A model generated the notes under the pieces. That model was not told the DNA's origin. It saw nothing but the letters and a program-made list of their open reading frames with translations, and did no database searches. From Streptomyces sp. NBC_00250 (GTDB lineage: Bacteria > Actinomycetota > Actinomycetes > Streptomycetales > Streptomycetaceae), in the NCBI RefSeq assembly GCF_036192275.1, contig NZ_CP108088.1:5705501-5769500 (forward strand): a DNA stretch of 64,000 nt. Direction: 5' to 3'. Shown one piece after another: positions 55,172 through 63,600 of this stretch; the first letter of the stretch is position 1, and every line of letters starts with the position of its first letter. The position numbers and the translations under genes are program-made.

Positions 55172-55198
55172 CTCCCCGTATCCCGCTAGGCTCGTCCC

Positions 55199-55930
<732 letters not shown>

Positions 55931-56022
55931 CCCCGCACTGCGTCCTGACGGGCGGGCCCGTACGGATAAGCTCCGTGCGCCCGTCCGTCGTTCGCATGTA
56001 CGCATCTGGGGGAGGACCCGCC

Positions 56023-56403
56023 TTGAAGCGCCGTCTCGCACTCGCCGTGGCCACGGCCGCCGCACTCACCACCGTCCTGAGCGGCTGCGGAGCCCTCGAC
56101 AAAGCAATGGACTGCGTCAAGACCGCCGACGCGATAGCCACCTCGGTGAGCAACCTTCAGCAGGCGGTCTCCAACGCCTCGAACGACGCCACCCAGATCG
56201 AGGAGTCCCTCGACTCCATCTCCACGGAACTGGGCAACCTCAAGAACACCACGGACAACGCCGACCTCTCCAAGGCGGTCGACGACCTCACCAAGGGCGT
56301 CGACACCGTCCGCACCGCGGTGAAGAACGGCGACACCACGCCGGACATCACGCCCATCACCGACGCGGCCACCGAGATCGGCAAGGTCTGCACCCCGGGA
56401 TAA
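56023..56403 (+). CDS. Lipoprotein with coiled-coil helix
   Basis: About 126-aa lipoprotein: basic start (KRRLA), hydrophobic core and lipobox LSGC near residue 22. The mature part has two Cys at its ends (MDCVK, KVCTPG) and regular heptads (VSNLQQAVSNASNDATQIEESLDSISTELGNLKN) indicating a coiled coil. Start chosen at TTG 56023 with GGGGGAGGAC 7-9 bases upstream; ATG 55996 is in frame but has no site and would displace the signal peptide. Sits between rph and rdgB. Function unknown. Confidence 0.78.
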   Translation: MKRRLALAVATAAALTTVLSGCGALDKAMDCVKTADAIATSVSNLQQAVSNASNDATQIEESLDSISTELGNLKNTTDNADLSKAVDDLTKGVDTVRTAVKNGDTTPDITPITDAATEIGKVCTPG

Positions 56404-56411
56404 TCGGTGGC

Positions 56412-57014
56412 ATGACCCGACTGATCCTCGCCACCCGCAACCCGGGCAAGATCACCGAACTTCACGCGATCCTCGCCGACGCAGGTCTCGACCTGGAACT
56501 CGTCGGCGCGGACGCGTACCCGGAGATCCCCGACGTCAAGGAAACCGGCGTCACCTTCGCCGAGAACGCCCTGCTGAAGGCCCACGCCCTGGCCCAGGCC
56601 ACCGGCCTGCCGGCCGTGGCCGACGACTCCGGCCTCTGCGTCGACGTCCTGAACGGCGCCCCCGGCATCTTCTCCGCCCGCTGGTCGGGCGCCCACGGCG
56701 ACGACCGAGCCAACCTGAACCTCCTCCTGGCCCAACTGTCCGACATCGCGGACGAACACCGAGGCGCCCACTTCGCCTGCGCCGCGGCGCTGGCGCTGCC
56801 CGACGGCACGGAGAGGGTGGTGGAAGGCCGCATGGAGGGTGTGCTGCGCCACACCCCGAAGGGCACGAACGGCTTCGGCTACGACCCGATCCTCCAGCCG
56901 AACGGCCACGAGGTGACCTGCGCCGAACTGACCCCGTCGCAGAAGAACGCGATCAGCCACCGCGGCAAGGCGTTCCGCGCCTTGGTGCCGGTGGTGAAGG
57001 AACTGCTGGGCTGA
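56412..57014 (+). CDS. rdgB: XTP/dITP diphosphatase (HAM1-like)
   Basis: 200-aa pyrophosphatase that clears non-canonical purine nucleotides (dITP, XTP). Motifs: ILATRNPGKITEL, VKETGVTFAENALLKAHALAQATGLPAVADDSGLCVDVLNGAPGIFSARWSG, GTNGFGYDPIL and SHRGKAFRAL. ATG 56412, 8 bp after the lipoprotein stop. Last gene before a terminator and the UAG-anticodon tRNA. Confidence 0.97.
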   Translation: MTRLILATRNPGKITELHAILADAGLDLELVGADAYPEIPDVKETGVTFAENALLKAHALAQATGLPAVADDSGLCVDVLNGAPGIFSARWSGAHGDDRANLNLLLAQLSDIADEHRGAHFACAAALALPDGTERVVEGRMEGVLRHTPKGTNGFGYDPILQPNGHEVTCAELTPSQKNAISHRGKAFRALVPVVKELLG

Positions 57015-57030
57015 GGCACCCGCATGCGAA

Positions 57031-57060
57031 CGGCCCAGCGCCACTCAGGGCGCTGGGCCG
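57031..57060 (+). terminator. Hairpin terminator after rdgB
   Basis: 12-bp perfect stem CGGCCCAGCGCC / GGCGCTGGGCCG with ACTCAG loop, followed by TCGT. May also stop the minus-strand tRNA transcript. Confidence 0.8.
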
Positions 57061-57068
57061 TCGTACGG

Positions 57069-57141
57069 TACGCCCGGTCGGATTCGAACCGACAGACACG
57101 ACCACCTAAAGATCGCCGCTCAGCCCTTGGCGTACGGGCGC
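57069..57141 (-). tRNA. Class I tRNA-like gene with UAG anticodon
   Basis: 73-nt cloverleaf on the minus strand: acceptor GCGCCCG/CGGGCGT (pair 1-72 is G-U), D arm with 3-bp stem CGC/GCG, anticodon stem CGATC/GGTCG with loop TTTAGGT (UAG at 34-36), 5-nt variable loop TGTCT, perfect T stem GTCGG/CCGAC with TTCGAAT, and discriminator A. No CCA is encoded (ACCG follows). UAG would read CUA (Leu), but leucine tRNAs are class II with long variable arms, and this one is class I. It lies 12 bp after the stop of the HNH gene on the same strand. Confidence 0.72.
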
Positions 57142-57153
57142 GTACTCGATCCC

Positions 57154-57816
57154 TTACTTTACCCGCCGTCCTCCCCGGCACCAGGTGTCGGTCGTCGCAT
57201 GGCAGTTGGGACAGAGCAGCCGCAGGTTCTCGCGCCGGTCGTCGCTCCAGTCGCCGCTGATGTGGTCGACCTCAAGGGTCATCGGCTTGCCGAGCCATTC
57301 AGGGCCGATGCCGCACCGTGCGCACTTCTCGGGCACGCCCACCTCGCTCAGCGCGCGACGCAGCAGATGGGTTCTTGTCCGTCGCGTTCCGTGGTGCCGG
57401 ATGAGGATGTCGTCGGCTCGTCTGACCGGCGTCGGCCCAGGCCGTCCCCGCTGGTGTGCCTGACCCAGGAAATGGGAGGTACTGACACCGTCCTCCGCCG
57501 TCCACAGACGGAAGAGCGTGCGCATGTGCCCGCTGGGCTCCAGTCCCAGGGCACGCAGGGCGCTCGCCACAGAGGTCGCCCCTTGGACCGCGTACCGCAG
57601 GTCTTCTTCTGTCGGGCGCGGCGGTTGCCCACCGCGCCTCTGACGGTGGGGAAAGTGCGAGACGTCGATGCGGTAGTGGGCGAAGCGCCTCAGCAGGTGG
57701 CGTCCCAGATTGTCGTACGGCTGCGTGCCCAGGAAGACGATGACCTCGCCGAGGTCCGAGCAGCGTGCTGCCGCCTCCGCCAGCAGCTCACGGGTGTAGC
57801 GCACGCCGGTCGTCAT
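57154..57816 (-). CDS. HNH endonuclease family protein (second of pair)
   Basis: 220-aa protein. N-terminal helical DNA-binding-like repeats (YTRELLAEAAARCSDLGEVIVFLG ... YRIDVSHFP) lead to a C-terminal HNH/Cys4 domain: CARCG (two Cys), LEVDHISGDWSDDRRENLRLLCPNCHATT (His, Asn, two Cys). ATG 57816 with GGGGAGGA; start overlaps the upstream paralogue's stop (ATGA). Family activity is metal-dependent DNA cleavage; whether these act as homing, restriction or repair enzymes is unknown. A tRNA-like gene follows 12 bp after the stop. Confidence 0.85.
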   Translation of the reverse strand: MTTGVRYTRELLAEAAARCSDLGEVIVFLGTQPYDNLGRHLLRRFAHYRIDVSHFPHRQRRGGQPPRPTEEDLRYAVQGATSVASALRALGLEPSGHMRTLFRLWTAEDGVSTSHFLGQAHQRGRPGPTPVRRADDILIRHHGTRRTRTHLLRRALSEVGVPEKCARCGIGPEWLGKPMTLEVDHISGDWSDDRRENLRLLCPNCHATTDTWCRGGRRVK

Positions 57817-58454
57817 CGAGTCCTCCCCTTTGCGCGCCCCCGATAACTGTCCGTCGTCGAGTGGCAGTTCGGGCACAGAAATCGCAGGTTCTCGATCCTG
57901 TTGTTCCGCCAGTCCCCGTCGATGTGATCGATTTCCAGGGGGAGCGGTTGGCCCAGCCAGACGGCCTGGTTGCCGCACAGGACACAGTGCTGGGGTACTC
58001 CGGACTCCGTCATCGCCCATGCGATCCGCTCATGCGGGATGCGCCGGGTTCTCGGGCCGGTCTGCTCGACGAGTAGCACCTCGGGAGTCCGGCGTCCTCG
58101 GGTCTTGCCGCGCCGAGACGGACGGCGGAAGTGTGATGTGTCGATCCCGTAGGCCTTGACGCGGCGGCTGATGTGCGTGTGCTGGCCACCCACGATCTCC
58201 ACTCCCAGCCGGCGCAGCACCTCGCACATGTTCGTGGAAGCCGCCACGGCCTCAGCCAGGACTTCCTTCGTCCACCGTGTCCCCTCCCGCTCGAAGTGCG
58301 AGATGTCCACCCCCAGCTTCCGCATCCGCTCCCGCACGTACCTCCGCGTCGGACTCCTCGGATCCACCCCCAACCGCTCCAGCGCCTCCGTCAGCGTCCG
58401 CGCCCCCCGCGTCGCCGCCTCCAGTCGCTCCCTCGTGTACGCGCTCGTCCCCAT
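57813..58454 (-). CDS. HNH endonuclease family protein (first of pair)
   Basis: 213-aa paralogue of the next gene, with the same plan: repeated YTRERLEAATRGARTLTEALERLGV / WTKEVLAEAVAASTNMCEVLRRLGV modules at the N terminus (homeodomain-like) and C-terminal CVLCG ... LEIDHIDGDWRNNRIENLRFLCPNCHSTT, retaining His, Asn, His-type residues and four Cys. ATG 58454. The pair overlap by four bases, pointing to tandem duplication and co-translation. No methylase or recognition subunit is nearby. Confidence 0.86.
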   Translation of the reverse strand: MGTSAYTRERLEAATRGARTLTEALERLGVDPRSPTRRYVRERMRKLGVDISHFEREGTRWTKEVLAEAVAASTNMCEVLRRLGVEIVGGQHTHISRRVKAYGIDTSHFRRPSRRGKTRGRRTPEVLLVEQTGPRTRRIPHERIAWAMTESGVPQHCVLCGNQAVWLGQPLPLEIDHIDGDWRNNRIENLRFLCPNCHSTTDSYRGRAKGRTR

Positions 58455-58534
58455 CGCGTCCCCTCCCCAGTACGGATCCCGTACGTACTAACGACCCGAA
58501 TATCGGACGGTCACGTCATATCGCGTACGAAAAA

Positions 58535-58577
58535 CGGAACGGCCCGCACCGCCCTTTCGGGGGTGCGGGCCGTTCCG
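58535..58577. terminator. Hairpin terminator between bcp and the HNH operon
   Basis: 16-bp perfect stem CGGAACGGCCCGCACC / GGTGCGGGCCGTTCCG with GCCCTTTCGGG loop. On the minus strand it lies just beyond bcp and upstream of the HNH genes. Confidence 0.82.
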
Positions 58578-58587
58578 GAGGGAGACG

Positions 58588-59061
58588 TCAGGCCTCGACG
58601 CCCAGGTCCCTGATGATCTTGGCCACGTGGCCCGTCGCCTTCACGTTGTAGAAGGCGTGCTCCACCTTGCCGTCCTCGTCCACGACGACCGTCGAGCGGA
58701 TCACGCCCGTCACCACCTTGCCGTACAGCTTCTTCTCGCCGAAGGCGCCGTACGCCTCCAGGGTCTCCTTCGACGGGTCGCCGACCAGCGTGACCTTCAG
58801 GTTCTCCTTCTCGCGGAACTTCGCCAGCTTCTCCGGCTTGTCCGGGGAGACGCCGATGACGTCGTAGCCCGCCGCCGCGAGCACGTCCAGGTTGTCCGTG
58901 AAGTCGCAGGCCTGCTTCGTGCAGCCGGGGGTCAGCGCGGCCGGGTAGAAGTAGACGATGACCTTGCGGCCCTTGTGGTCCGCGAGGGAGACCTCGTTGC
59001 CGTCCGCGTCGGGCAGGGTGAAGGCGGGGGCGGTGTCGCCGGGCTGCAGTCGCTCGCTCAT
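58588..59061 (-). CDS. bcp: Thioredoxin-dependent thiol peroxidase (peroxiredoxin Q)
   Basis: 157-aa peroxiredoxin of the BCP/PrxQ type that reduces hydroperoxides. Peroxidatic Cys47 in FYPAALTPGCTKQACDFTD, resolving Cys52 five residues on, as in atypical two-Cys PrxQ. The usual FYPKxxTPGCT Lys is Ala. Further motifs: VIGVSPDKPEKLAKFREKENL and STVVVDEDGKV. ATG 59061. Downstream terminator separates it from the HNH genes. Confidence 0.95.
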   Translation of the reverse strand: MSERLQPGDTAPAFTLPDADGNEVSLADHKGRKVIVYFYPAALTPGCTKQACDFTDNLDVLAAAGYDVIGVSPDKPEKLAKFREKENLKVTLVGDPSKETLEAYGAFGEKKLYGKVVTGVIRSTVVVDEDGKVEHAFYNVKATGHVAKIIRDLGVEA

Positions 59062-59208
59062 GGCTCTCCTCGGGATGGTTCGCGTACGCGTTCAGAGCCT
59101 AATGGGGGTCTGGGACGACCCGAAGGCGACAGAACTGACAGACTGTCCACAAGGACCGATCAACGACCGGATCACGACCACCCGGATCACGACTACGGAG
59201 GCAGCGCG

Positions 59209-59529
59209 GTGTCGGATGCCAGGACCCCTGCGCAGATCGAGGCGGACATCGTCCGCCGGCGCGAGCAGCTCGCCGTCACTCTCGACGAGATCGGCATTCG
59301 GATGCACCCGAAGACGATCATCGGGGACGCGAAGGCCAAGGTCGCCTCGACGGTCGACCAGACCGCGGGACGCGCCTTCGTCGCCGTCAACCGGGTCGTC
59401 TCGGATGTGAAGGCACGTTTCACCCACGCGGACGGCGCCCCCCGACTGGAGCGCGTGGTTCCGGCGGCCCTCGTCGCCGTCGCGGTCGTCGGGCTGCTCG
59501 CCGCGTCCTCCCGCAAGGGCAAGGGATGA
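59209..59529 (+). CDS. DUF3618 protein, small membrane protein
   Basis: 106 aa. The N-terminal DUF3618 signature (DARTPAQIEADIVRRREQLAVTLDEI) and an amphipathic helix lead to one C-terminal transmembrane helix (VVPAALVAVAVVGLLAA) and SSRKGKG. GTG 59209 with GGAGG 7 bases upstream. Conserved in actinobacteria; function unknown, often near peroxiredoxin or GroES-like genes as here. Confidence 0.85.
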   Translation: MSDARTPAQIEADIVRRREQLAVTLDEIGIRMHPKTIIGDAKAKVASTVDQTAGRAFVAVNRVVSDVKARFTHADGAPRLERVVPAALVAVAVVGLLAASSRKGKG

Positions 59530-59575
59530 CCCCTCGCCGCCCCGGGTGCCGTAACCGGGCAGGTAGGTTCACTCC

Positions 59576-59914
59576 GTGAGCGAGAACACGCACGACAAGC
59601 TGCCCATCCGGATGCTCCACGACCGCGTCCTGGTCCGCACCGACTCCCCGGAGGGGGAGCGGCGCTCCGGCGGCGGCATCCTGATTCCGGCGACTGCCGC
59701 GGTCGGCCGTCGCCTGGCCTGGGCCGAGGTGGTCGCGGTCGGTCAGAACGTCCGTACCGTCGAGATCGGCGACCGGGTGCTGTACGACCCCGAGGACCGC
59801 GCCGAGGTCGAGGTGCGGGGTGTCGCGTACGTCCTGATGCGGGAGCGCGACCTGCACGCGGTGGCCGCGGACCGGTTCCAGGGGACGACGGATTCGACCG
59901 GGCTGTATCTCTGA
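59576..59914 (+). CDS. GroES-family co-chaperonin-like protein
   Basis: 112-aa GroES fold: PIRMLHDRVLVRTDSPEGERRSGGGILIPATAAVGRRLAWAEVVAVGQNVRTVEIGDRVLYDPEDRAEVEVRGVAYVLMRERDLHAV follows the GroES strand pattern including the mobile-loop region (SGGGILIP). It is a divergent paralogue, not the canonical groES (no groEL next to it). GTG 59576. Followed by a perfect 36-bp palindrome terminator. Confidence 0.88.
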   Translation: MSENTHDKLPIRMLHDRVLVRTDSPEGERRSGGGILIPATAAVGRRLAWAEVVAVGQNVRTVEIGDRVLYDPEDRAEVEVRGVAYVLMRERDLHAVAADRFQGTTDSTGLYL

Positions 59915-59927
59915 CCCCATGTGCCTC

Positions 59928-59975
59928 GGTAGGCCCTGGTGACCATGGTCACCAGGGCCTACCGCCGTTTTTTGC
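59928..59975 (+). terminator. 36-bp perfect palindrome plus T6 terminator
   Basis: 59928-59963 is a perfect 18+18 palindrome (GGTAGGCCCTGGTGACCA and its complement), followed by GCCG and six T. A classic intrinsic terminator, rare with a full T tract in this GC range. It isolates the GroES-like gene from the riboswitch that begins 10 bp later. Confidence 0.88.
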
Positions 59976-59985
59976 TAGCCTGGAG

Positions 59986-60034
59986 ACACCCGACGAGACG
60001 CGCCGTACCGGGATCCCGACAAGACGACGCACCC
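59986..60034 (+). promoter_or_regulatory. Guanidine-III (ykkC-III) riboswitch
   Basis: The conserved string CCCGACGAG-A-CGCGCCGTACC-GGGATCCC-GACAAGACGACGC matches the guanidine-III pseudoknot: CGACGAG and GACAAGACG are the ligand-pocket segments. It lies 33 bp upstream of the SMR exporter ATG, so it should turn on export when guanidine accumulates, probably by freeing the ribosome site CGGAGG (60051-60056). Confidence 0.9.
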
Positions 60035-60066
60035 CTGTTGTTCCGTCTCGCGGAGGTGTTGTCGTC

Positions 60067-60387
60067 ATGGCCTGGGTTCTTCTTGTCGTCGCGGGTCTGC
60101 TGGAAGTCGGCTGGTCGATCGGGATGAAGTACACCGACGGCTTCACGCGGCTCTGGCCGAGCGTGTTCACCGGCGCCGGGATCATCGCTTCCATGGTGCT
60201 GCTGTCGCACGCGGCCAAGACGCTGCCCATCGGTACGGCGTACGGCGTGTGGGTGGGCATCGGCGCGGCCGGTGCGGCGGTGCTCGGCATGGTGGTCCTC
60301 GGTGAGCCGGCGACCGCCGCCCGGATCTTCTTCGTGTGTCTGCTGCTCGTCGCCGTGGTGGGTCTCAAGGCGACGTCCGGTCACTGA
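60067..60387 (+). CDS. sugE: SMR-family guanidinium exporter (SugE/Gdx)
   Basis: 106-aa four-helix small multidrug resistance protein. The conserved Glu13 is in LLEVGWSIGMKYTDGF, and IGTAYGVWVGIGAAGAAVLGMVVLGE matches the SugE/Gdx subtype. With the guanidine-III riboswitch upstream, guanidinium-proton antiport is the expected role. ATG 60067 with GGAGG about 10 bases upstream. Its last seven bases overlap the convergent penicillin-binding protein gene. Confidence 0.95.
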   Translation: MAWVLLVVAGLLEVGWSIGMKYTDGFTRLWPSVFTGAGIIASMVLLSHAAKTLPIGTAYGVWVGIGAAGAAVLGMVVLGEPATAARIFFVCLLLVAVVGLKATSGH

Positions 60388-62594
60388 CGTACGGCACTCG
60401 GGGCGGGCCCGGGGCTGCGTGGCGCCGCTCCCGGGCCCGCCTCGCCCAGTTCGTACGACTCCTCAGGAGTCTCAGAGACCTCAGAGGCCTCAGGGGCCGC
60501 AGGGACATCAGAGGCATCGGGGGCGGCAGGGACGTCGGGCATCGGCGGGAGCGGCGGCAGCCGCTCCGCCCCCGGCATCACCTGGAGTTCGAAGTCCCGC
60601 GGCGCCGTTCCCGCCAGGGCCTCCCGGGTGAACCGGGCCCAGATCTCGGCGGGCTCCCCGCCCCCGTTGATCCGGGGCTGTCCGAGGGCTCCGTACAGGG
60701 GCTCCTGCCGGCCCGACTCGGGGTCCTGGCCCATCATCGCGACGACCGTGGCGAGTTCCGGCGTGTAGCCGGCGAACCAGGCGGCCTTGTCGTCCTCCGC
60801 GGTGCCGGTCTTGCCGGCGGCGGGGCGTCCGGCGGCCTGCGCGGCCGTTCCCGTGCCCGTCTCGACGACGCTCCGCAGGATGGACGTGGTGGTGTCGGCG
60901 GCCTCCCGGCTCACCGCCTGACGGGCCTCGGCAGCCGGCACTTCCAGCTCCTGGCCGTCCCTGCTGAGGCTCTCGACGAGGGTGTACGTGCCGTGCCGGC
61001 CGTGCGCGGCGAGGGTCGCGTACGCCGTGGCCATGTCCAGGACGCTGGCCGTGGCGGGGCCGAGCGCGATGGAGGGGGAGGCGGTGAGGTCGGGGGTGGC
61101 GTGGGGCAGGCCGAGGGCGATCGCGGTGCGGCGTACGTGGCCGGGGCCGACGTCGACGGCCATCTGGGCGTACACGGCGTTCACGGACAGGTCGGTGGCG
61201 GTGCCGACGGCGATCTCGCCGTAGCTCTCGTCGTCCTCGTTGGCGGGGTCGTACGGGTTGCCGTTCCAGCCTTCGACCGGGCGCCGGTTGTTCCCGTCGT
61301 ACACCGTGTACGGGGTGATGGGTTCGCCGTGCTGGGTCTGTGCCCCCCTCTGGACGGCGGCGGTGAAGACGAAGGGTTTGAAGGTGGAGCCGACCTGGTA
61401 GTCGCGGCGGGTGGCGTTGTTGACGTACTGCTGGGTGTAGTCGACGCCGCCGTACATGGCGAGGACCTTGCCGTTCGCCGGGTCGACGGCCGCCGCTCCG
61501 ACCCGTACGAACCGGTCGGCGGGGGCGCCCGCCGGGTCGAGGCGGGTCATGACGCGCTCTTCGACGGCTTGGACGAGCGCGTCCTGTTTGGCGGGTTCGA
61601 GGGTGGTGGTGATGCGGAAGCCGCCGCCGGCGAGGGTCTTCTCGTCGACGACGCCGTGGTCGGTGAGGTACTCCTCGACGGCCTGGACGAGGTAGCCGCG
61701 CTGTCCGGAGAGGCCGGTGGCGGGGCGGGCGGTCTGGGGGGTGGGGAAGCGCGCGGCGGCACGTGCGGCGGGGGTGAGCCGGCGCTCGGTGACCATGCCG
61801 TCGAGGACGTAGTGCCAGCGGGCGACGGCCTTGGCGCGGTTCTCGGGGTGGGTGGTGACGTCGTAGGCGCTGGGGGCTTTGAGGAGGGAGGCGAGGTACG
61901 CGCCCTCGGCGGTGTCGAGTTCCTCGACGTCCTTGCCGTAGTAGGCGCGGGCGGCGGCCTGGATGCCGTACGCGTTGCGTCCGAAGTAACTGGTGTTCAG
62001 GTAGCCCTGGAGGATCTCCTCCTTGCTCTTCTCGCGGCCGAGCTTGATCGCGATGAAGAACTCCTTCGCCTTGCGGGTGAGGGTCTGCTCCTGGCCCAGG
62101 TAGTAGTTCTTGACGTACTGCTGGGTGATGGTGGAGCCGGACTGGCGGCCCTTGCCGGTGACGGTGTTCCAGGCGGCGCGGACCATCGCCTTGGGGTCGA
62201 CGGCGCGCGAGCTGTGGAAGTCGCGGTCCTCGGCGGCGAGGACGGCCTGCCGGACGGTGAGGGGGACGCGGTCGAGACGTACGTTCTCGCGGTTGACCTC
62301 GCCGTCGCGGGCGAGGGGGCTGCCGTCCCGGTAGAGGTAGACGTTGGACTGGGCGAGGGCGGCGGCGTTGGCGGGCGGGATCTCCACCAGGAGGTAGCCG
62401 GCGGCGAAGGCGCCGGCGAGGAGCAGGGTGCCGAGGAGCAGGAGTCCGAAGAGGGTGCGCAGGACGCGGCGGGGACGGCGGCGTTTGGGCGCGGGGGGTG
62501 GGGGCGTTCCGAGGGTAGGGTCCCTCGGTTCCCAGCCCGGCGTGCGGGCCGGCCGGGGGGCGTCGGAGTCGCTCGTACCGGAGGAAGGGGGCAT
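60381..62594 (-). CDS. Class A penicillin-binding protein (bifunctional PBP1)
   Basis: 737-aa peptidoglycan synthase. Pro/Arg-rich cytoplasmic tail, transmembrane helix (residues about 45-70), GT51 glycosyltransferase domain (VLAAEDRDFHSSRAVDPKAM, GSTITQQYVKNYYLG, EILQGYLNTSYFGRNAYGI), and transpeptidase with SxxK (STFKPF), SxN (SVNAVY) and KTGT (AGKTGTAEDDKAAWFAGYTPEL). The C terminus is Pro/Glu/Ala-rich. Complete catalytic motifs. ATG 62594; 3' end overlaps sugE by seven bases. Confidence 0.95.
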   Translation of the reverse strand: MPPSSGTSDSDAPRPARTPGWEPRDPTLGTPPPPAPKRRRPRRVLRTLFGLLLLGTLLLAGAFAAGYLLVEIPPANAAALAQSNVYLYRDGSPLARDGEVNRENVRLDRVPLTVRQAVLAAEDRDFHSSRAVDPKAMVRAAWNTVTGKGRQSGSTITQQYVKNYYLGQEQTLTRKAKEFFIAIKLGREKSKEEILQGYLNTSYFGRNAYGIQAAARAYYGKDVEELDTAEGAYLASLLKAPSAYDVTTHPENRAKAVARWHYVLDGMVTERRLTPAARAAARFPTPQTARPATGLSGQRGYLVQAVEEYLTDHGVVDEKTLAGGGFRITTTLEPAKQDALVQAVEERVMTRLDPAGAPADRFVRVGAAAVDPANGKVLAMYGGVDYTQQYVNNATRRDYQVGSTFKPFVFTAAVQRGAQTQHGEPITPYTVYDGNNRRPVEGWNGNPYDPANEDDESYGEIAVGTATDLSVNAVYAQMAVDVGPGHVRRTAIALGLPHATPDLTASPSIALGPATASVLDMATAYATLAAHGRHGTYTLVESLSRDGQELEVPAAEARQAVSREAADTTTSILRSVVETGTGTAAQAAGRPAAGKTGTAEDDKAAWFAGYTPELATVVAMMGQDPESGRQEPLYGALGQPRINGGGEPAEIWARFTREALAGTAPRDFELQVMPGAERLPPLPPMPDVPAAPDASDVPAAPEASEVSETPEESYELGEAGPGAAPRSPGPAPSAVRQ

Positions 62595-62796
62595 GGCAAC
62601 TCATATTGCCCCCAAGGTGACGAAACTCCCGAATGCGACCCGAAGGTGACGGGAAATCCGGTCGCGGGTGGCGGGCCCACCTCGCTAGGGTCGTGCGCTT
62701 CGGCATTTTTCAGTTCTTTACGGATCGCGCACGTCACGGATTGCTCATGTCACGGACTGTGCTTGTCGCGGACTGTGCGTACGGGGAAGGAGCGGC

Positions 62797-63600
62797 ATGC
62801 TGCGGCTGTACGCGACGGTGGCCGCGGGCGGCTTCCGGCGTCATGCCACCTATCGGGTGGCGACGGCGGCGGGTGTGTTCACGAACACCGTCTTCGGCTT
62901 CATCCTGTCGTACACGTACATCGCCCTCTGGGACGAGAGGCCGCAGCTCGGCGGCTACTCCATGGACGACGCGCTCGCCTACGTATGGATCGGGCAGGCG
63001 CTGATCACGGTCTGCGGGATGATGGGCGGCGGCTTCGAGGACGAGCTGATCGAGCGGATCAGGACCGGGGACATCGCGGTCGACCTGTACCGCCCCGCCG
63101 ACCTCCAGGCCTGGTGGTTCTCGGCCAACCTGGGCCGGGCCGCCTTCCAGTTGCTCGGCAGGGGAGTCGTCCCGATGGCGGTCGGCTGGCTGGCCTTCCG
63201 TTTCACGCTGCCGGCCGGGCCGGGCTCCTGGCTCGCCTTCCTGGTGGCCGTGGCGCTGGGCTCCACGGTCAGTTTCGCGATCTGGTACGTGGTGGCGATG
63301 AGCGCGTTCTGGCTGATGGACGGTCAGGGAGCGGTCCAGGTGGCCTGGCTGGGCGGCCTGTTCTTCTCGGGGATGCTGCTCCCGCTGAACGTCTTCCCGG
63401 GCGCACTCGGCGAGGTCGCGCGGGTGCTGCCGTGGGCGTCACTGCTCCAGGTGCCGGCCGATGTGTACCTGGGGAAGTACGAGGGCTGGGGCCTTGCGGG
63501 GGCGTACGCCTTCCAGTGCTGCTGGGCACTGGTGCTGTTCGGCGCGGGACGGGCGGTGCAGGCGGCGGCGACGCGGAAGGTGGTGGTGCAGGGTGGCTGA
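62797..63600 (+). CDS. ABC-2-type transporter permease
   Basis: 267-aa membrane protein with six hydrophobic helices, ABC-2 family (DUF990-like): MLRLYATVAAGGFRRHATYRVATAAGVFTNTVFGFILSYTY, then GGYSMDDALAYVWIGQAL and DLYRPADLQAWWFS. ATG 62797 after GGAAGGAGC. Its stop overlaps the next permease's GTG (TGA within GTGGCTGA). Two tandem permeases plus an ATPase, expected beyond the window, would form one exporter. Confidence 0.88.
   Translation: MLRLYATVAAGGFRRHATYRVATAAGVFTNTVFGFILSYTYIALWDERPQLGGYSMDDALAYVWIGQALITVCGMMGGGFEDELIERIRTGDIAVDLYRPADLQAWWFSANLGRAAFQLLGRGVVPMAVGWLAFRFTLPAGPGSWLAFLVAVALGSTVSFAIWYVVAMSAFWLMDGQGAVQVAWLGGLFFSGMLLPLNVFPGALGEVARVLPWASLLQVPADVYLGKYEGWGLAGAYAFQCCWALVLFGAGRAVQAAATRKVVVQGG

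Noticed and set aside
57069..57141. UAG tRNA considered as an ordinary tRNA-Leu(UAG)
   Set aside because: Leucine tRNAs need a long variable arm; this one has a 5-nt variable loop, so it is reported as unusual.
57069..58454. tRNA/HNH region considered as an integrated element with att sites
   Set aside because: No integrase and no visible direct repeat of the tRNA 3' end nearby; only two nuclease genes are present.
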